This document shows positions 24,589 to 32,770 of a DNA stretch of 55,741 nucleotides, piece after piece. Origin of the DNA: Sulfuriflexus sp032250955 (GTDB lineage Bacteria; Pseudomonadota; Gammaproteobacteria; AKS1); the NCBI RefSeq assembly GCF_032250955.1, contig NZ_JAVVES010000010.1, positions 1 to 55,741 of the forward strand, given 5' to 3'. The notes below the pieces were generated by a model. It was given only the letters and a program-made list of their open reading frames with translations, was not told the origin of the DNA and did no database searches. Positions within the stretch are counted from its first letter, which is position 1. The number at the start of each line of letters is the position of its first letter. The translations under genes and the position numbers were made by a program.

Positions 24589-24990
24589 ATGAACAAACCG
24601 TTACTTATTGCAGTCTTTATGGCGACCCTGTTTTTCTTTACCGGCCAGGCAGCAGCTCAGGATCAAATTTATGGTAGCCAGATGATGACAGAACAAGAAC
24701 GAATGGAATATCGGGAGAGGTTTCGTGATGCAGCGTCAGCCGAGGAACGTGAAAAAATCCGTAATGAACATCATAAGCAAATGCAGGAAAGAGCAAAAGA
24801 GAGGGGAGTCTCACTTCCTGATGAGCCTCCGGCACGCGGTGGTGGTATGGGACCCGGAGGTGGTATGGGGCCACAAGACGGGATGGGCCCCGGAGGTGGT
24901 ATGGGGCCACAAGACGGGATGGGCCCCGGAGGTGGCATGGGACCACAAGACGGTATGGGTCCTGGCGGGGGTAAGGGACGCGGTAATTAA
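24589..24990 (+). CDS. secreted protein with Gly/Met-rich tandem repeats
   Basis: A 133-residue exported protein. A Sec signal peptide (about 1-22, ending GQAAAQ) is followed by a charged helical segment with YGSQMMTEQERMEYRERF and EREKIRNEHHKQMQERAKERG, then a low-complexity tail (about 83-133). The tail repeats the 12-residue unit GGGMGPQDGMGP three times and ends GGGKGRGN. AAGGAG precedes the ATG by 10 nt; the frame is open further upstream but lacks a signal there. The helical part resembles short periplasmic proteins in other gammaproteobacteria with no known function. Many Met and His residues could bind metal (inference). Confidence 0.8.
   Translation: MNKPLLIAVFMATLFFFTGQAAAQDQIYGSQMMTEQERMEYRERFRDAASAEEREKIRNEHHKQMQERAKERGVSLPDEPPARGGGMGPGGGMGPQDGMGPGGGMGPQDGMGPGGGMGPQDGMGPGGGKGRGN
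24855..24970 (+). repeat. 36-bp tandem repeat inside the coding sequence
   Basis: Three units of 36 bp start at 24855, 24891 and 24927, then a partial unit. The first two are almost identical; the third carries several third-position changes. Unit length is a multiple of 3, so changes in copy number would keep the reading frame. Each unit encodes 12 residues of the Gly/Met-rich tail. Confidence 0.9.
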
Positions 24991-25032
24991 ACCGGTCATC
25001 CATACCGGTCGCATTCAGGTAGACAAATAAAT

Positions 25033-25083
25033 GCAGGACAGGCTCCCTGGTAAGAATACCAGGTGTGTCCTGCCCTTTATTTT
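25033..25083 (+). terminator. intrinsic terminator after the repeat protein
   Basis: GCAGGACA (25033-25040) pairs perfectly with TGTCCTGC (25066-25073); inside it CCTGGTA (25046-25052) pairs with TACCAGG (25057-25063) around an AGAA loop. CCTTTATTTT follows. It lies about 40 nt past the stop codon. Confidence 0.85.
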
Positions 25084-25228
25084 GCCCGCCGTTACGGATA
25101 CACATCCTGGCGGTATCCGCAAAGCATGCGGCCTTTTCCCGAATACGTGTTGTTAACGATGTCATGATGAATTAGTGTTCAAGTAACAATAAGGATTTCA
25201 TCAATCACGTATCAGGACGAGGGTGGTT

Positions 25229-28200
25229 ATGCCAAAAGCGCAGCACTTCATGACAGTGGATGGAAACCAGGCCGCCGCGCGTATCGCGCACCTTGGTCAT
25301 GAGGTGATTGCCATCTACCCGATTACCCCGGCCTCGCCAATGGGGGAGTGGGCTGATGAATGGTCGTCGCGCCTGCAGCCGAACCTTTGGGGTACGGTTC
25401 CGGATATTATCGAGATGCAGAGTGAGGCAGGTGCGGCCGCGGCAGTCCACGGCGCCTTGCAGGCGGGCGCGCTGACCACTACCTTCACGGCCTCGCAGGG
25501 CCTGCTGTTGATGATCCCGAATATGTTCAAGATCGCGGGTGAATTAACGCCGACGGTCTTTCATGTGGCGGCGCGCTCGGTCGCCGCGCAGGCCTTGTCA
25601 ATCTTCGGCGATCATAGCGATGTCATGGCGACACGTACCACCGGCTTTGCCTTTCTCGTCTCCAACTCACCACAGGAAGTGCAAGACCTGGCCTTGATTG
25701 CACAGGCCGCATCACTGGAGTCGCGCATTCCCATTGTGCACTTCTTCGACGGCTTCAGGACCTCGCATGAGATCACCAGGATCGAGGCCATAGACGAGGA
25801 TGTGGCACGACAGCTGCTACATCACGAGCGTATCCTCGAACACCGGCGGCGTGCGCTATCACCCGAACACCCCGTGCTGAGGGGCAGTTCGCAGAACCCC
25901 GATGTGTTTTTCCAGGCACGTGAATCGGTCAATCCTTATTACCAGGCCATGCCGGCCAAAGTCCAGCAGGTCATGGACCAGTTTGCAGACCTGACCGGAC
26001 GCCAATACCGGCTGTTTGAGTATCACGGCGATGACGCGGCGGAACGGGTACTGGTTCTCATGGGCTCCGGCGCTGAGACAGTGCAGGAGACGGTGGACTA
26101 TCTATGCGCCCAGGACGAGCGGGTGGGGCTGGTGAAGGTCCGGTTGTTCCGGCCCTTTGATGCAGCAGCGTTGCTCGCGGCCTTGCCGGCGAGTGTAAAA
26201 AGTCTGGCCGTGCTGGATCGTACCAAGGAGCCCGGTGCCGACGGGGAACCGCTCTATAAGGACGTGCTAACGGCCCTGGCACAGGATTATGCTGGCGGTA
26301 AGTGTTCATTCAGTGGCTTCCCGCGTGTCATTGGCGGACGTTATGGCCTCTCCTCCAAGGAGTTTACCCCGGGGATGGTCAAGGCGGTTTTTGACGAACT
26401 GGCCAAAGCGGAGCCGAAGAATCAATTTACGATCGGTATCCGGGATGATGTCACTCACAGTAGCCTGGACTGGCAGCAGGACTTCCGTACCGATGCACAT
26501 AAGGACAGCTTTCAGGCGGTATTTTATGGCCTCGGCAGTGACGGGACGGTGAGCGCGAACAAGAACAGCATCAAGATCATCGGCGAGCACACCACTAAGC
26601 ATGTGCAGGGCTATTTTGTCTATGACTCGAAAAAATCAGGTGCCGTCACCGTTTCCCACCTACGCTTCGGTGACAAACCGATTCATTCGACGTACTTAAT
26701 CGCCGATGGCGAGGCCAATTTTGTCGCCTGTCATCAACCGGTGTTTCTCGAGCGTTATCCCATGCTGGACAAGGCCACCGACGGCGCCGTGTTTTTGCTA
26801 AACACACCCTCGCCGCCAGAGCAGGTCTGGCAGACGCTACCGCAAAGCATGCAAAGGCAGATTCTCGATAAGCAGATCAAGTTCTACTGTATCGATGCCT
26901 ACCGGGTCGCTGAGCTGACCGGCATGGGCAAGCGCATTAATACCATAATGCAAACCTGTTTCTTCTCGATTTCCGGCATCCTCCCTGAAGCGGAAGCGAT
27001 CCAGTCGATCAAGCAGGCGGTGGAGAACACCTATGGCCGCAAGGGCAAGCGACTCGTCGATATCAATTTCCGTGCAATCGACGCAAGCCTCGAGAATCTA
27101 CACGAGGTGGCCATCCCTGCCACCGCAGATAGTCCCCTGGAGATAGTCGACAAGGTAGCGGCCACGGCACCGGCATTCGTCAGGGAGGTGACCGCTGAGA
27201 TTATTGCCGGTCGTGGTGATCAAATCCCGGTAAGCCGGTTCCCGGCCGATGGCAGTTATCCGACCGGCACCGCGGCGTATGAAAAACGCAACCTGGCGCT
27301 GGAGATCCCTGAACTCGACCCGGCGCTGTGTACACAATGCGGGAAGTGCCCGCTGGTTTGCCCGCATGGTGTCATCCGCAGCAAGGTCTTTGATGAAGGC
27401 CTGGCAGCCGCTGCACCGGAGACGTTCAAGTCCATGCCGATCAAGGGCCGTGACTACCCGCAGAACCTGCGCATGACTTACCAGGTGGCACCGGAGGACT
27501 GCACCGGCTGCGGTCTGTGCGCCGATATCTGCCCGATCCATGACAAGAGCAATGTCAGCCACAAGGCCCTGAACATGGTGCCTTATAACAAGGCCTTGCG
27601 AGAGCAGGAGAGTCAGAACTGGGCGTTTTTCCTGTCCCTGCCTGAGTATGACCGTGCCGTCGTCAAGACGGATACGATTAAAGGCGCCATGCTGTTACAG
27701 CCGCTGTTTGAATTTTCCGGTGCCTGCGAAGGCTGCGGGGAAACACCGTATATCAAACTGGCCAGCCAGTTATTTGGTGACCGCATGCTGGTGGCCAATG
27801 CGACCGGCTGTTCGTCTATTTATGGTGGTAACCTGCCGACCACCCCCTGGGCAAAAAACCTGCAAGGGCGAGGGCCAGCATGGTCGAATTCCCTGTTTGA
27901 AGATAATGCCGAATTTGGTCTGGGTATGCGTATGGCCGTAGACAGGCAGCAACAATATGCGCGGGAGCTGCTGGACCGTCTGCGCAGGGAACTGGATAGC
28001 GGGCTGGTTGACGGCATACTGAACGCATCGGAAACGAACGAGGAAGAGATACAACAACAACGGCAGCGTGTTCAAACACTGCGCGGGCAATTAGCGGCAC
28101 TCGAGCCGCCGGCGGCGCGTGAGCTGGAGAGCGTGGCGGAGAACCTGTGTCGCAAGAGCGTCTGGATCATCGGCGGCGATGGCTGGGCCTACGACATTGG

Positions 28201-28885
28201 CTATGGCGGGCTTGATCATGTGCTGGCTGCGGGACGCGATGTGAATATCCTGGTGCTGGATACCGAGGTGTATTCGAATACCGGCGGACAGACGTCGAAG
28301 GCCACGCCCCGAGGCGCCGTCGCCAAGTTCTCTGCAAGCGGCAAGTCGACGCCGAAAAAAGATCTGGCCTTGCTGGCAATGGATTACGAACATGTCTATG
28401 TGGCGCATGTTGCCTATGGGGCCAAGGATATCCAGACGATTCACGCCTTTAATGAGGCCGAGGCCTATCCCGGGCCGTCGCTTATTATCGCCTATTCTCC
28501 CTGCATCGCCCACGGCATAGATTTGAAAAACAATCATCATCAGCAGCAACTGGCGGTTGATAGCGGGCACTGGCCGTTGTTTCGCTATAACCCCGGGCGG
28601 GCAAGGCAGGGAAAGAATCCCTTGCACCTGGATAGCAAGGCGCCTTCGATTCCATACCGTCAATTTATCGAAACAGAGGCGCGTTTCAGCATGTTATGGC
28701 GAAGCCATCCCGAGAGAGCCGAACAATTGCTCGAAGAGGCACAGCAAGACGTCTTGCATCGATATCATTACTACGAGCAGCTGGCCGGCCTGCCATGGGA
28801 TGAAGAAGGCTCGCTGCGACCACCGCACCGCAAGCTGGCCTCGGCCATAAAGGCAGCAGAGACAGGGAAACGTGAACATGATTGA
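25229..28885 (+). CDS. nifJ: pyruvate:ferredoxin (flavodoxin) oxidoreductase
   Basis: A 1218-residue single-chain PFOR. It splits pyruvate with CoA to acetyl-CoA and CO2, passing electrons to ferredoxin or flavodoxin. Domains in order: pyrimidine-binding domain (IYPITPASPMGEWADEW), transketolase C-like domain, gamma domain (about 410-600), a 2[4Fe-4S] domain with CTQCGKCPLVCP (from 701) and CTGCGLCADICP (from 758), then the TPP-binding domain with CEGCGE and GGDGWAYDIGYGG (about 982) and EVYSNTGGQ. The ATG at 25229 has GAGGG before it. PFOR is usual in anaerobes; here the organism also has cytochrome bc1. It overlaps the next gene by 8 nt. Confidence 0.95.
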   Translation: MPKAQHFMTVDGNQAAARIAHLGHEVIAIYPITPASPMGEWADEWSSRLQPNLWGTVPDIIEMQSEAGAAAAVHGALQAGALTTTFTASQGLLLMIPNMFKIAGELTPTVFHVAARSVAAQALSIFGDHSDVMATRTTGFAFLVSNSPQEVQDLALIAQAASLESRIPIVHFFDGFRTSHEITRIEAIDEDVARQLLHHERILEHRRRALSPEHPVLRGSSQNPDVFFQARESVNPYYQAMPAKVQQVMDQFADLTGRQYRLFEYHGDDAAERVLVLMGSGAETVQETVDYLCAQDERVGLVKVRLFRPFDAAALLAALPASVKSLAVLDRTKEPGADGEPLYKDVLTALAQDYAGGKCSFSGFPRVIGGRYGLSSKEFTPGMVKAVFDELAKAEPKNQFTIGIRDDVTHSSLDWQQDFRTDAHKDSFQAVFYGLGSDGTVSANKNSIKIIGEHTTKHVQGYFVYDSKKSGAVTVSHLRFGDKPIHSTYLIADGEANFVACHQPVFLERYPMLDKATDGAVFLLNTPSPPEQVWQTLPQSMQRQILDKQIKFYCIDAYRVAELTGMGKRINTIMQTCFFSISGILPEAEAIQSIKQAVENTYGRKGKRLVDINFRAIDASLENLHEVAIPATADSPLEIVDKVAATAPAFVREVTAEIIAGRGDQIPVSRFPADGSYPTGTAAYEKRNLALEIPELDPALCTQCGKCPLVCPHGVIRSKVFDEGLAAAAPETFKSMPIKGRDYPQNLRMTYQVAPEDCTGCGLCADICPIHDKSNVSHKALNMVPYNKALREQESQNWAFFLSLPEYDRAVVKTDTIKGAMLLQPLFEFSGACEGCGETPYIKLASQLFGDRMLVANATGCSSIYGGNLPTTPWAKNLQGRGPAWSNSLFEDNAEFGLGMRMAVDRQQQYARELLDRLRRELDSGLVDGILNASETNEEEIQQQRQRVQTLRGQLAALEPPAARELESVAENLCRKSVWIIGGDGWAYDIGYGGLDHVLAAGRDVNILVLDTEVYSNTGGQTSKATPRGAVAKFSASGKSTPKKDLALLAMDYEHVYVAHVAYGAKDIQTIHAFNEAEAYPGPSLIIAYSPCIAHGIDLKNNHHQQQLAVDSGHWPLFRYNPGRARQGKNPLHLDSKAPSIPYRQFIETEARFSMLWRSHPERAEQLLEEAQQDVLHRYHYYEQLAGLPWDEEGSLRPPHRKLASAIKAAETGKREHD

Positions 28886-29882
28886 TTTATCGACAGACTA
28901 CCTGGGCCTGAAACTCACCAACCCGCTAGTGCCTTCTTCCTCACCACTGACAGGTAACCTGGAAGATGCCAAACGTCTCGAAGATGCCGGTGCCAGCGCC
29001 CTGGTGCTGCCGTCATTGTTCGAAGAAGAGGTTAAGCGGGAACAACAACAGCTTGAAGATTATGTGCTTTCGCAGGCATTAGGCCACAATGAGGCCGAGT
29101 CATACCGACCAGTGCCTGATGATTATACCAGCGAGCTGGACGCTCACCTCGCTCACCTCCAGCGTCTGAAGGCCGCGCTGGATATCCCCGTGATCGCCAG
29201 CCTGAACGGCAGTTCGAGCAGCGGCTGGCTGGAGTACGGCAAGGAATTGCAACAGGCAGGTGCCGATGCACTTGAACTCAATATCTATTACGTTGCCGCT
29301 GACCCGCGACAAAGCGGTGAAGAGGTGGAAAATCATTACCTGCGATTGCTGACCGACTTGCGTGCCCGGATCAGTATCCCGGTGACCATGAAGTTGTCCT
29401 CACAGTTTTCGTCTGTGGCGCATATGGTGACCAGGCTGCAGCAGGCCGGTGCGAATGGTGCGGTCTTGTTTAACCGCTTTTACCAGCCGGATATTGACCT
29501 GGAGACACTCTCGATCAGGCCGCATATCGAATTATCCAGCCCGGTCGAGGCATTGTTGCGAATTCGCTGGATTGCGTTACTCAGAGGCCGCGTTGATCTT
29601 TCGCTCGCCGCCACCGGTGGTTTTCATAATCTCGATGCGATCCTGAAGGCCCTGCTGGCCGGTGCCGATGCGGTCTATCTTTGCAGTATCTTGCTGGAAA
29701 AAGGGCCGGCTTTTTATGCCGAACTGTTGCAGCAACTCGAGCGCTGGCTGGAAGAACGAGAATATGAATCGGTGGCACAAATGCAAGGCAGCGTGTGCCA
29801 GGCGTGTGCCCTTGAACCGGCGGCATTTGAACACAGTAATTATTATGATGTGATTAAAAGCTATCCATTAAAAGGCGTTTGA
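28878..29882 (+). CDS. dihydroorotate dehydrogenase-like flavoprotein
   Basis: A 334-residue FMN-type TIM-barrel protein related to class 1 dihydroorotate dehydrogenase. It opens DLSTDYLGLKLTNPLVPSSSPLTG and has VIASLNGSSSSGWLEYG, ALELNIYY and VTMKLSSQFS. It is a paralogue family found next to PFOR genes; the true pyrimidine enzyme is usually distinct, and the natural substrate is not known to me. Start at the ATG at 28878 rather than the GTG two codons before. Overlap with the PFOR gene suggests the two act together, perhaps as an electron-transfer pair (inference). Confidence 0.85.
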   Translation: MIDLSTDYLGLKLTNPLVPSSSPLTGNLEDAKRLEDAGASALVLPSLFEEEVKREQQQLEDYVLSQALGHNEAESYRPVPDDYTSELDAHLAHLQRLKAALDIPVIASLNGSSSSGWLEYGKELQQAGADALELNIYYVAADPRQSGEEVENHYLRLLTDLRARISIPVTMKLSSQFSSVAHMVTRLQQAGANGAVLFNRFYQPDIDLETLSIRPHIELSSPVEALLRIRWIALLRGRVDLSLAATGGFHNLDAILKALLAGADAVYLCSILLEKGPAFYAELLQQLERWLEEREYESVAQMQGSVCQACALEPAAFEHSNYYDVIKSYPLKGV

Positions 29883-29931
29883 TTTACGGGTCTTTTTTTC
29901 CTGACAAAGTTACTAATGGTGGCTTGTGATG

Positions 29932-31095
29932 CTATATCTGCGACTGCGGTCGCTCTGCAACTTTCGCGCTTAACTCGAGTTCTTTGCCGTCACGTAAGAT
30001 GCGTAACACCAGGGTCTCTCCCGGCTTATGTGCAGCGATGGTATTGAGCAGGGTAAAGGAACTGTCTATATGGGCATCGTTAATGTGGGTAAGAATATCA
30101 CCAGGGCGCAGGCCGGCCTCTTCGGCAGGGCCACGGCGCAATACGCCGGCGATCACAACGCCCGCACCTGCCTCCAGGTTGAAAGACTCCGCCAGCTCCG
30201 GGCCCAGGTTCTGGGCCTCGACGCCCAGCCAGCCCCGTACTACGTGGCCGTTTTCGATGATCTGCTCCATGACATCCCTGGCCAGTGCGGCCGGAATGGC
30301 AAAGCCGATGCCCTGGGAACCACCGGTTTTGCTGAAGATCGCAGTGTTGATCCCCACCAGTTGGCCGTGAGCATTGATTAAGGCACCACCGGAGTTACCC
30401 GGGTTGATTGCCGCATCGGTCTGGATAAAGTTTTCAAAGGTATTGATGCCGAGCTGGCTGCGTCCGGTGGCACTGACGATACCAAGGGTAACAGTCTGGC
30501 CGACACCGAATGGATTGCCGATGGCCAGTACGACATCACCGACACGCAGGGCGTCGGATTTGCCGAGTGTGATCGCCGGTAACCTGATGTAGTTAATCTT
30601 GAGCACCGCCAGGTCGGTTTCCGGATCGGTGCCAATGACCGTGGCCAGTGGGGTATTGCCATTGGCCAGTGCCACGCGGACCTCATCGGCGCCCTGAATA
30701 ACATGGTTGTTGGTGAGGATGTAGCCATTCGGGCTCATGATCACCCCTGAACCGAGACTGGTCTCGAGTCGTTGGCGCGGAGCGGGTAGCTGGTCACCAA
30801 AGAAACGCCGGAAGAACGGATCATCGAGCAGGGGGCTGCGTTGTTCGGTGACCAGTTTGGCGGTGTAGATATTGACGACGGCAGCGGCACTGCGCTCGAC
30901 AGCGTCGGCATAGGAGACCGGTCCCCTGTTGCGTGCTTCGTCGGCCAGCGCCGGAGCGGGGGCCTGTTCGGTGATTTCAACCACCGGGGCGGGGCCTTGC
31001 AGCAATTCCGGCTTGAAGATCAGGACAAAAATCAATGCCGCCAATACAGCAGTGAGCAGCTGAAAGAAGAACAGCAGACTTTTTCCCATATTCAT
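29932..31095 (-). CDS. membrane-anchored HtrA protease (DegS/AlgW type)
   Basis: A 387-residue serine protease. One N-terminal membrane anchor (about 5-27) holds it in the inner membrane, the trypsin-like domain faces the periplasm, and one PDZ domain follows. The catalytic triad is His131 (TNNHVIQG), Asp161 (ETDLAVLK) and Ser235 (NPGNSGGAL). One PDZ and an uncleaved anchor point to DegS/AlgW, which senses misfolded outer-membrane proteins and starts sigma-E release, rather than DegP. GAGG lies 4 nt before the chosen start. It is divergent from the Nif3-like gene and convergent with the DHOD-like gene. Confidence 0.92.
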   Translation of the reverse strand: MNMGKSLLFFFQLLTAVLAALIFVLIFKPELLQGPAPVVEITEQAPAPALADEARNRGPVSYADAVERSAAAVVNIYTAKLVTEQRSPLLDDPFFRRFFGDQLPAPRQRLETSLGSGVIMSPNGYILTNNHVIQGADEVRVALANGNTPLATVIGTDPETDLAVLKINYIRLPAITLGKSDALRVGDVVLAIGNPFGVGQTVTLGIVSATGRSQLGINTFENFIQTDAAINPGNSGGALINAHGQLVGINTAIFSKTGGSQGIGFAIPAALARDVMEQIIENGHVVRGWLGVEAQNLGPELAESFNLEAGAGVVIAGVLRRGPAEEAGLRPGDILTHINDAHIDSSFTLLNTIAAHKPGETLVLRILRDGKELELSAKVAERPQSQI

Positions 31096-31208
31096 ATTAC
31101 CTCACTCCCTAATTGCGTTACTCTATCACCACTGGCCTTACCGCGTCAGCAGGCGGTTGCCGCGTATCATTCATAGATGCTAAAGACATTCACAAAATAC
31201 AAAAGCCC

Positions 31209-31958
31209 ATGGCCGACAGACAAAATATCATAGATCACCTCGACGACCTGCTGCGTGTAGGGCAGTTCACAGATTACTGTCCGAATGGGCTGCAAGTCGA
31301 GGGGCGAAACAGCATTGGCCATATCGTATCAGGAGTGACAGCCAGCCAGTCCCTCATCGAGGCAGCTATCGAGCAACAGGCCGATGCCCTGCTTGTGCAC
31401 CACGGTTATTTCTGGAAGGGTGAATCCCCCTGTATTACCGGTCTGAAGCGTGAACGCATTGCACGCCTGCTGGAAAACAACATTAACCTGCTGGCCTATC
31501 ACCTGCCACTTGATGCCCACCCGGAACTGGGGAATAACGCCCAACTGGCAAAAAAGCTGGGCCTGCAGGTCGAAGGCACGGCCGGAGACACAGGTCTCAT
31601 CTGGTACGGTAAGCTGGCGGCGCCTTGCTCTGCCGCCGAACTGGCTGCCCGCATCGATACAGCCCTGGCTCGCACGCCTTTATATATAGAAGGTAACGAA
31701 GGGCCAATCAGCCGGGTGGCCTGGTGCACGGGGGCGGCGCAGGGCTATATCGAGCAGGCTGCCGCACTGGGTGTGCAGGCCTTTATTTCCGGCGAGATAT
31801 CCGAACCAACCGTGCATGTGGCGCGGGAACTCGGGATAAATTATTTCTCGGCAGGTCACCATGCCACCGAACGCTACGGGGTGCAGGCGCTCGGCGAACA
31901 CCTTAGCGAAGTCTTCGGAATTCGCCATACCTTTGTCGATATCGACAATCCGGTGTAA
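31209..31958 (+). CDS. Nif3-like dinuclear metal-centre protein
   Basis: A 249-residue protein of the NIF3/YbgI family. Metal-binding motifs are LLVHHGYFWKGE near residue 63, AYHLPLDAHPELGNN near 98 and FSAGHHATERYG near the end. Family members are toroid hexamers with two metals per subunit; some act in tetrapyrrole or GTP cyclohydrolase-like chemistry, but a firm role is lacking. The ATG at 31209 begins the conserved region; no clear ribosome site is seen. It sits between the DegS-type gene and petABC, which is a common arrangement. Confidence 0.92.
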   Translation: MADRQNIIDHLDDLLRVGQFTDYCPNGLQVEGRNSIGHIVSGVTASQSLIEAAIEQQADALLVHHGYFWKGESPCITGLKRERIARLLENNINLLAYHLPLDAHPELGNNAQLAKKLGLQVEGTAGDTGLIWYGKLAAPCSAAELAARIDTALARTPLYIEGNEGPISRVAWCTGAAQGYIEQAAALGVQAFISGEISEPTVHVARELGINYFSAGHHATERYGVQALGEHLSEVFGIRHTFVDIDNPV

Positions 31959-32002
31959 ATCCGCACTTTTCGACTACCCGACTTTCCTTATAAGGTATTG
32001 TA

Positions 32003-32134
32003 ATGGCTGATAAAAACAAGCTTCTGCTTGACGGCTTGCAGCGCATCGGCGAGAATAGCCGCTTATTTTTGGGCGGCAATTTACAATATTCTAACTTTAT
32101 GATGGATATTGTCAGTTCCCGGACGAGTTGGTGA
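32003..32134 (+). CDS. possible 43-residue small protein before petA
   Basis: An open frame of 43 codons starting MADKNKLLLDGLQRIGENSR and ending SSRTSW. TAAGG lies 8 nt before the ATG, a reasonable ribosome site. I do not recognise the protein. It lies 42 nt upstream of petA on the same strand and overlaps a possible promoter (32028-32056), so it may be a leader peptide, a small gene of its own, or chance. Confidence 0.35.
   Translation: MADKNKLLLDGLQRIGENSRLFLGGNLQYSNFMMDIVSSRTSW
32028..32056 (+). promoter_or_regulatory. candidate promoter for petABC
   Basis: TTGACG (32028-32033) and GAGAAT (32051-32056) are separated by 17 nt, 5 and 4 matches of 6 to the sigma-70 consensus. It lies about 120 nt upstream of petA. 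If this is the true promoter, the small open frame that it overlaps is not translated from this transcript. Confidence 0.35.
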
Positions 32135-32176
32135 GACGTGGCGATGCTAAAAAGTGTGGTCACACAGGAGACGAAC

Positions 32177-32770
32177 ATGAGTACAGATGGCGTCGATAAG
32201 AGCAAACGCCGCTTCCTGACCGCCGCAACGACTGTTGTGGGTGGTGTTGGAGTAGCCTTTGTTGCCGTTCCCTTTCTGAAATCCTGGAATCCCAGTGCCA
32301 AGGCCAGGGCCGCCGGTGCACCGGTAGAAGTGGATATCGGAAAGTTGCAACCTGGTCAGCAGATGACCGTATTATGGCGTAAAAAGCCGGTCTGGATCGT
32401 GCGTCGCACGGAAGAAAGCCTGGCTACCCTGGCTGAAGAGTCAGGACATCTGGCCGATCCGGATTCCAGTGTGCCTCAGCAGCCAGAATACATTGAAGGC
32501 TACGCCCGCGCGATCAAGCCTGAATACTTTGTTGCCGTGGGTATCTGTACGCACCTGGGCTGTTCACCGACATACCGACCTGAACTGGGTCCGGATGACC
32601 TCGGTGCCGACTGGAAAGGTGGTTTCTTCTGCCCCTGCCATGGTTCGAAATTTGATTTGTCCGGCCGCGTCTACGCGGGTGTCCCGGCGCCGACCAACCT
32701 GGAAATTCCGCCCTACAAGTACTTGTCTGATACACGCCTGATCATTGGCGTTGATAAGGGAGCCGCCTAA
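32177..32770 (+). CDS. petA: cytochrome bc1 Rieske iron-sulfur subunit
   Basis: A 197-residue Rieske protein. The N terminus has a twin-arginine motif KRRFLTAAT and one membrane segment (about 15-34), as expected for Tat export. The [2Fe-2S] ligands are in CTHLGC (124-129) and CPCHGSKFD (152-160). It takes electrons from ubiquinol and passes them to cytochrome c1. CAGGAG precedes the chosen ATG. The stop codon overlaps the petB start by 1 nt. Confidence 0.97.
   Translation: MSTDGVDKSKRRFLTAATTVVGGVGVAFVAVPFLKSWNPSAKARAAGAPVEVDIGKLQPGQQMTVLWRKKPVWIVRRTEESLATLAEESGHLADPDSSVPQQPEYIEGYARAIKPEYFVAVGICTHLGCSPTYRPELGPDDLGADWKGGFFCPCHGSKFDLSGRVYAGVPAPTNLEIPPYKYLSDTRLIIGVDKGAA

Noticed and set aside
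24855..24970. Direct repeats that could suggest a CRISPR array
   Set aside because: Units are contiguous with no unique spacers, their length is a multiple of three and they lie in frame inside a signal-peptide-bearing gene.
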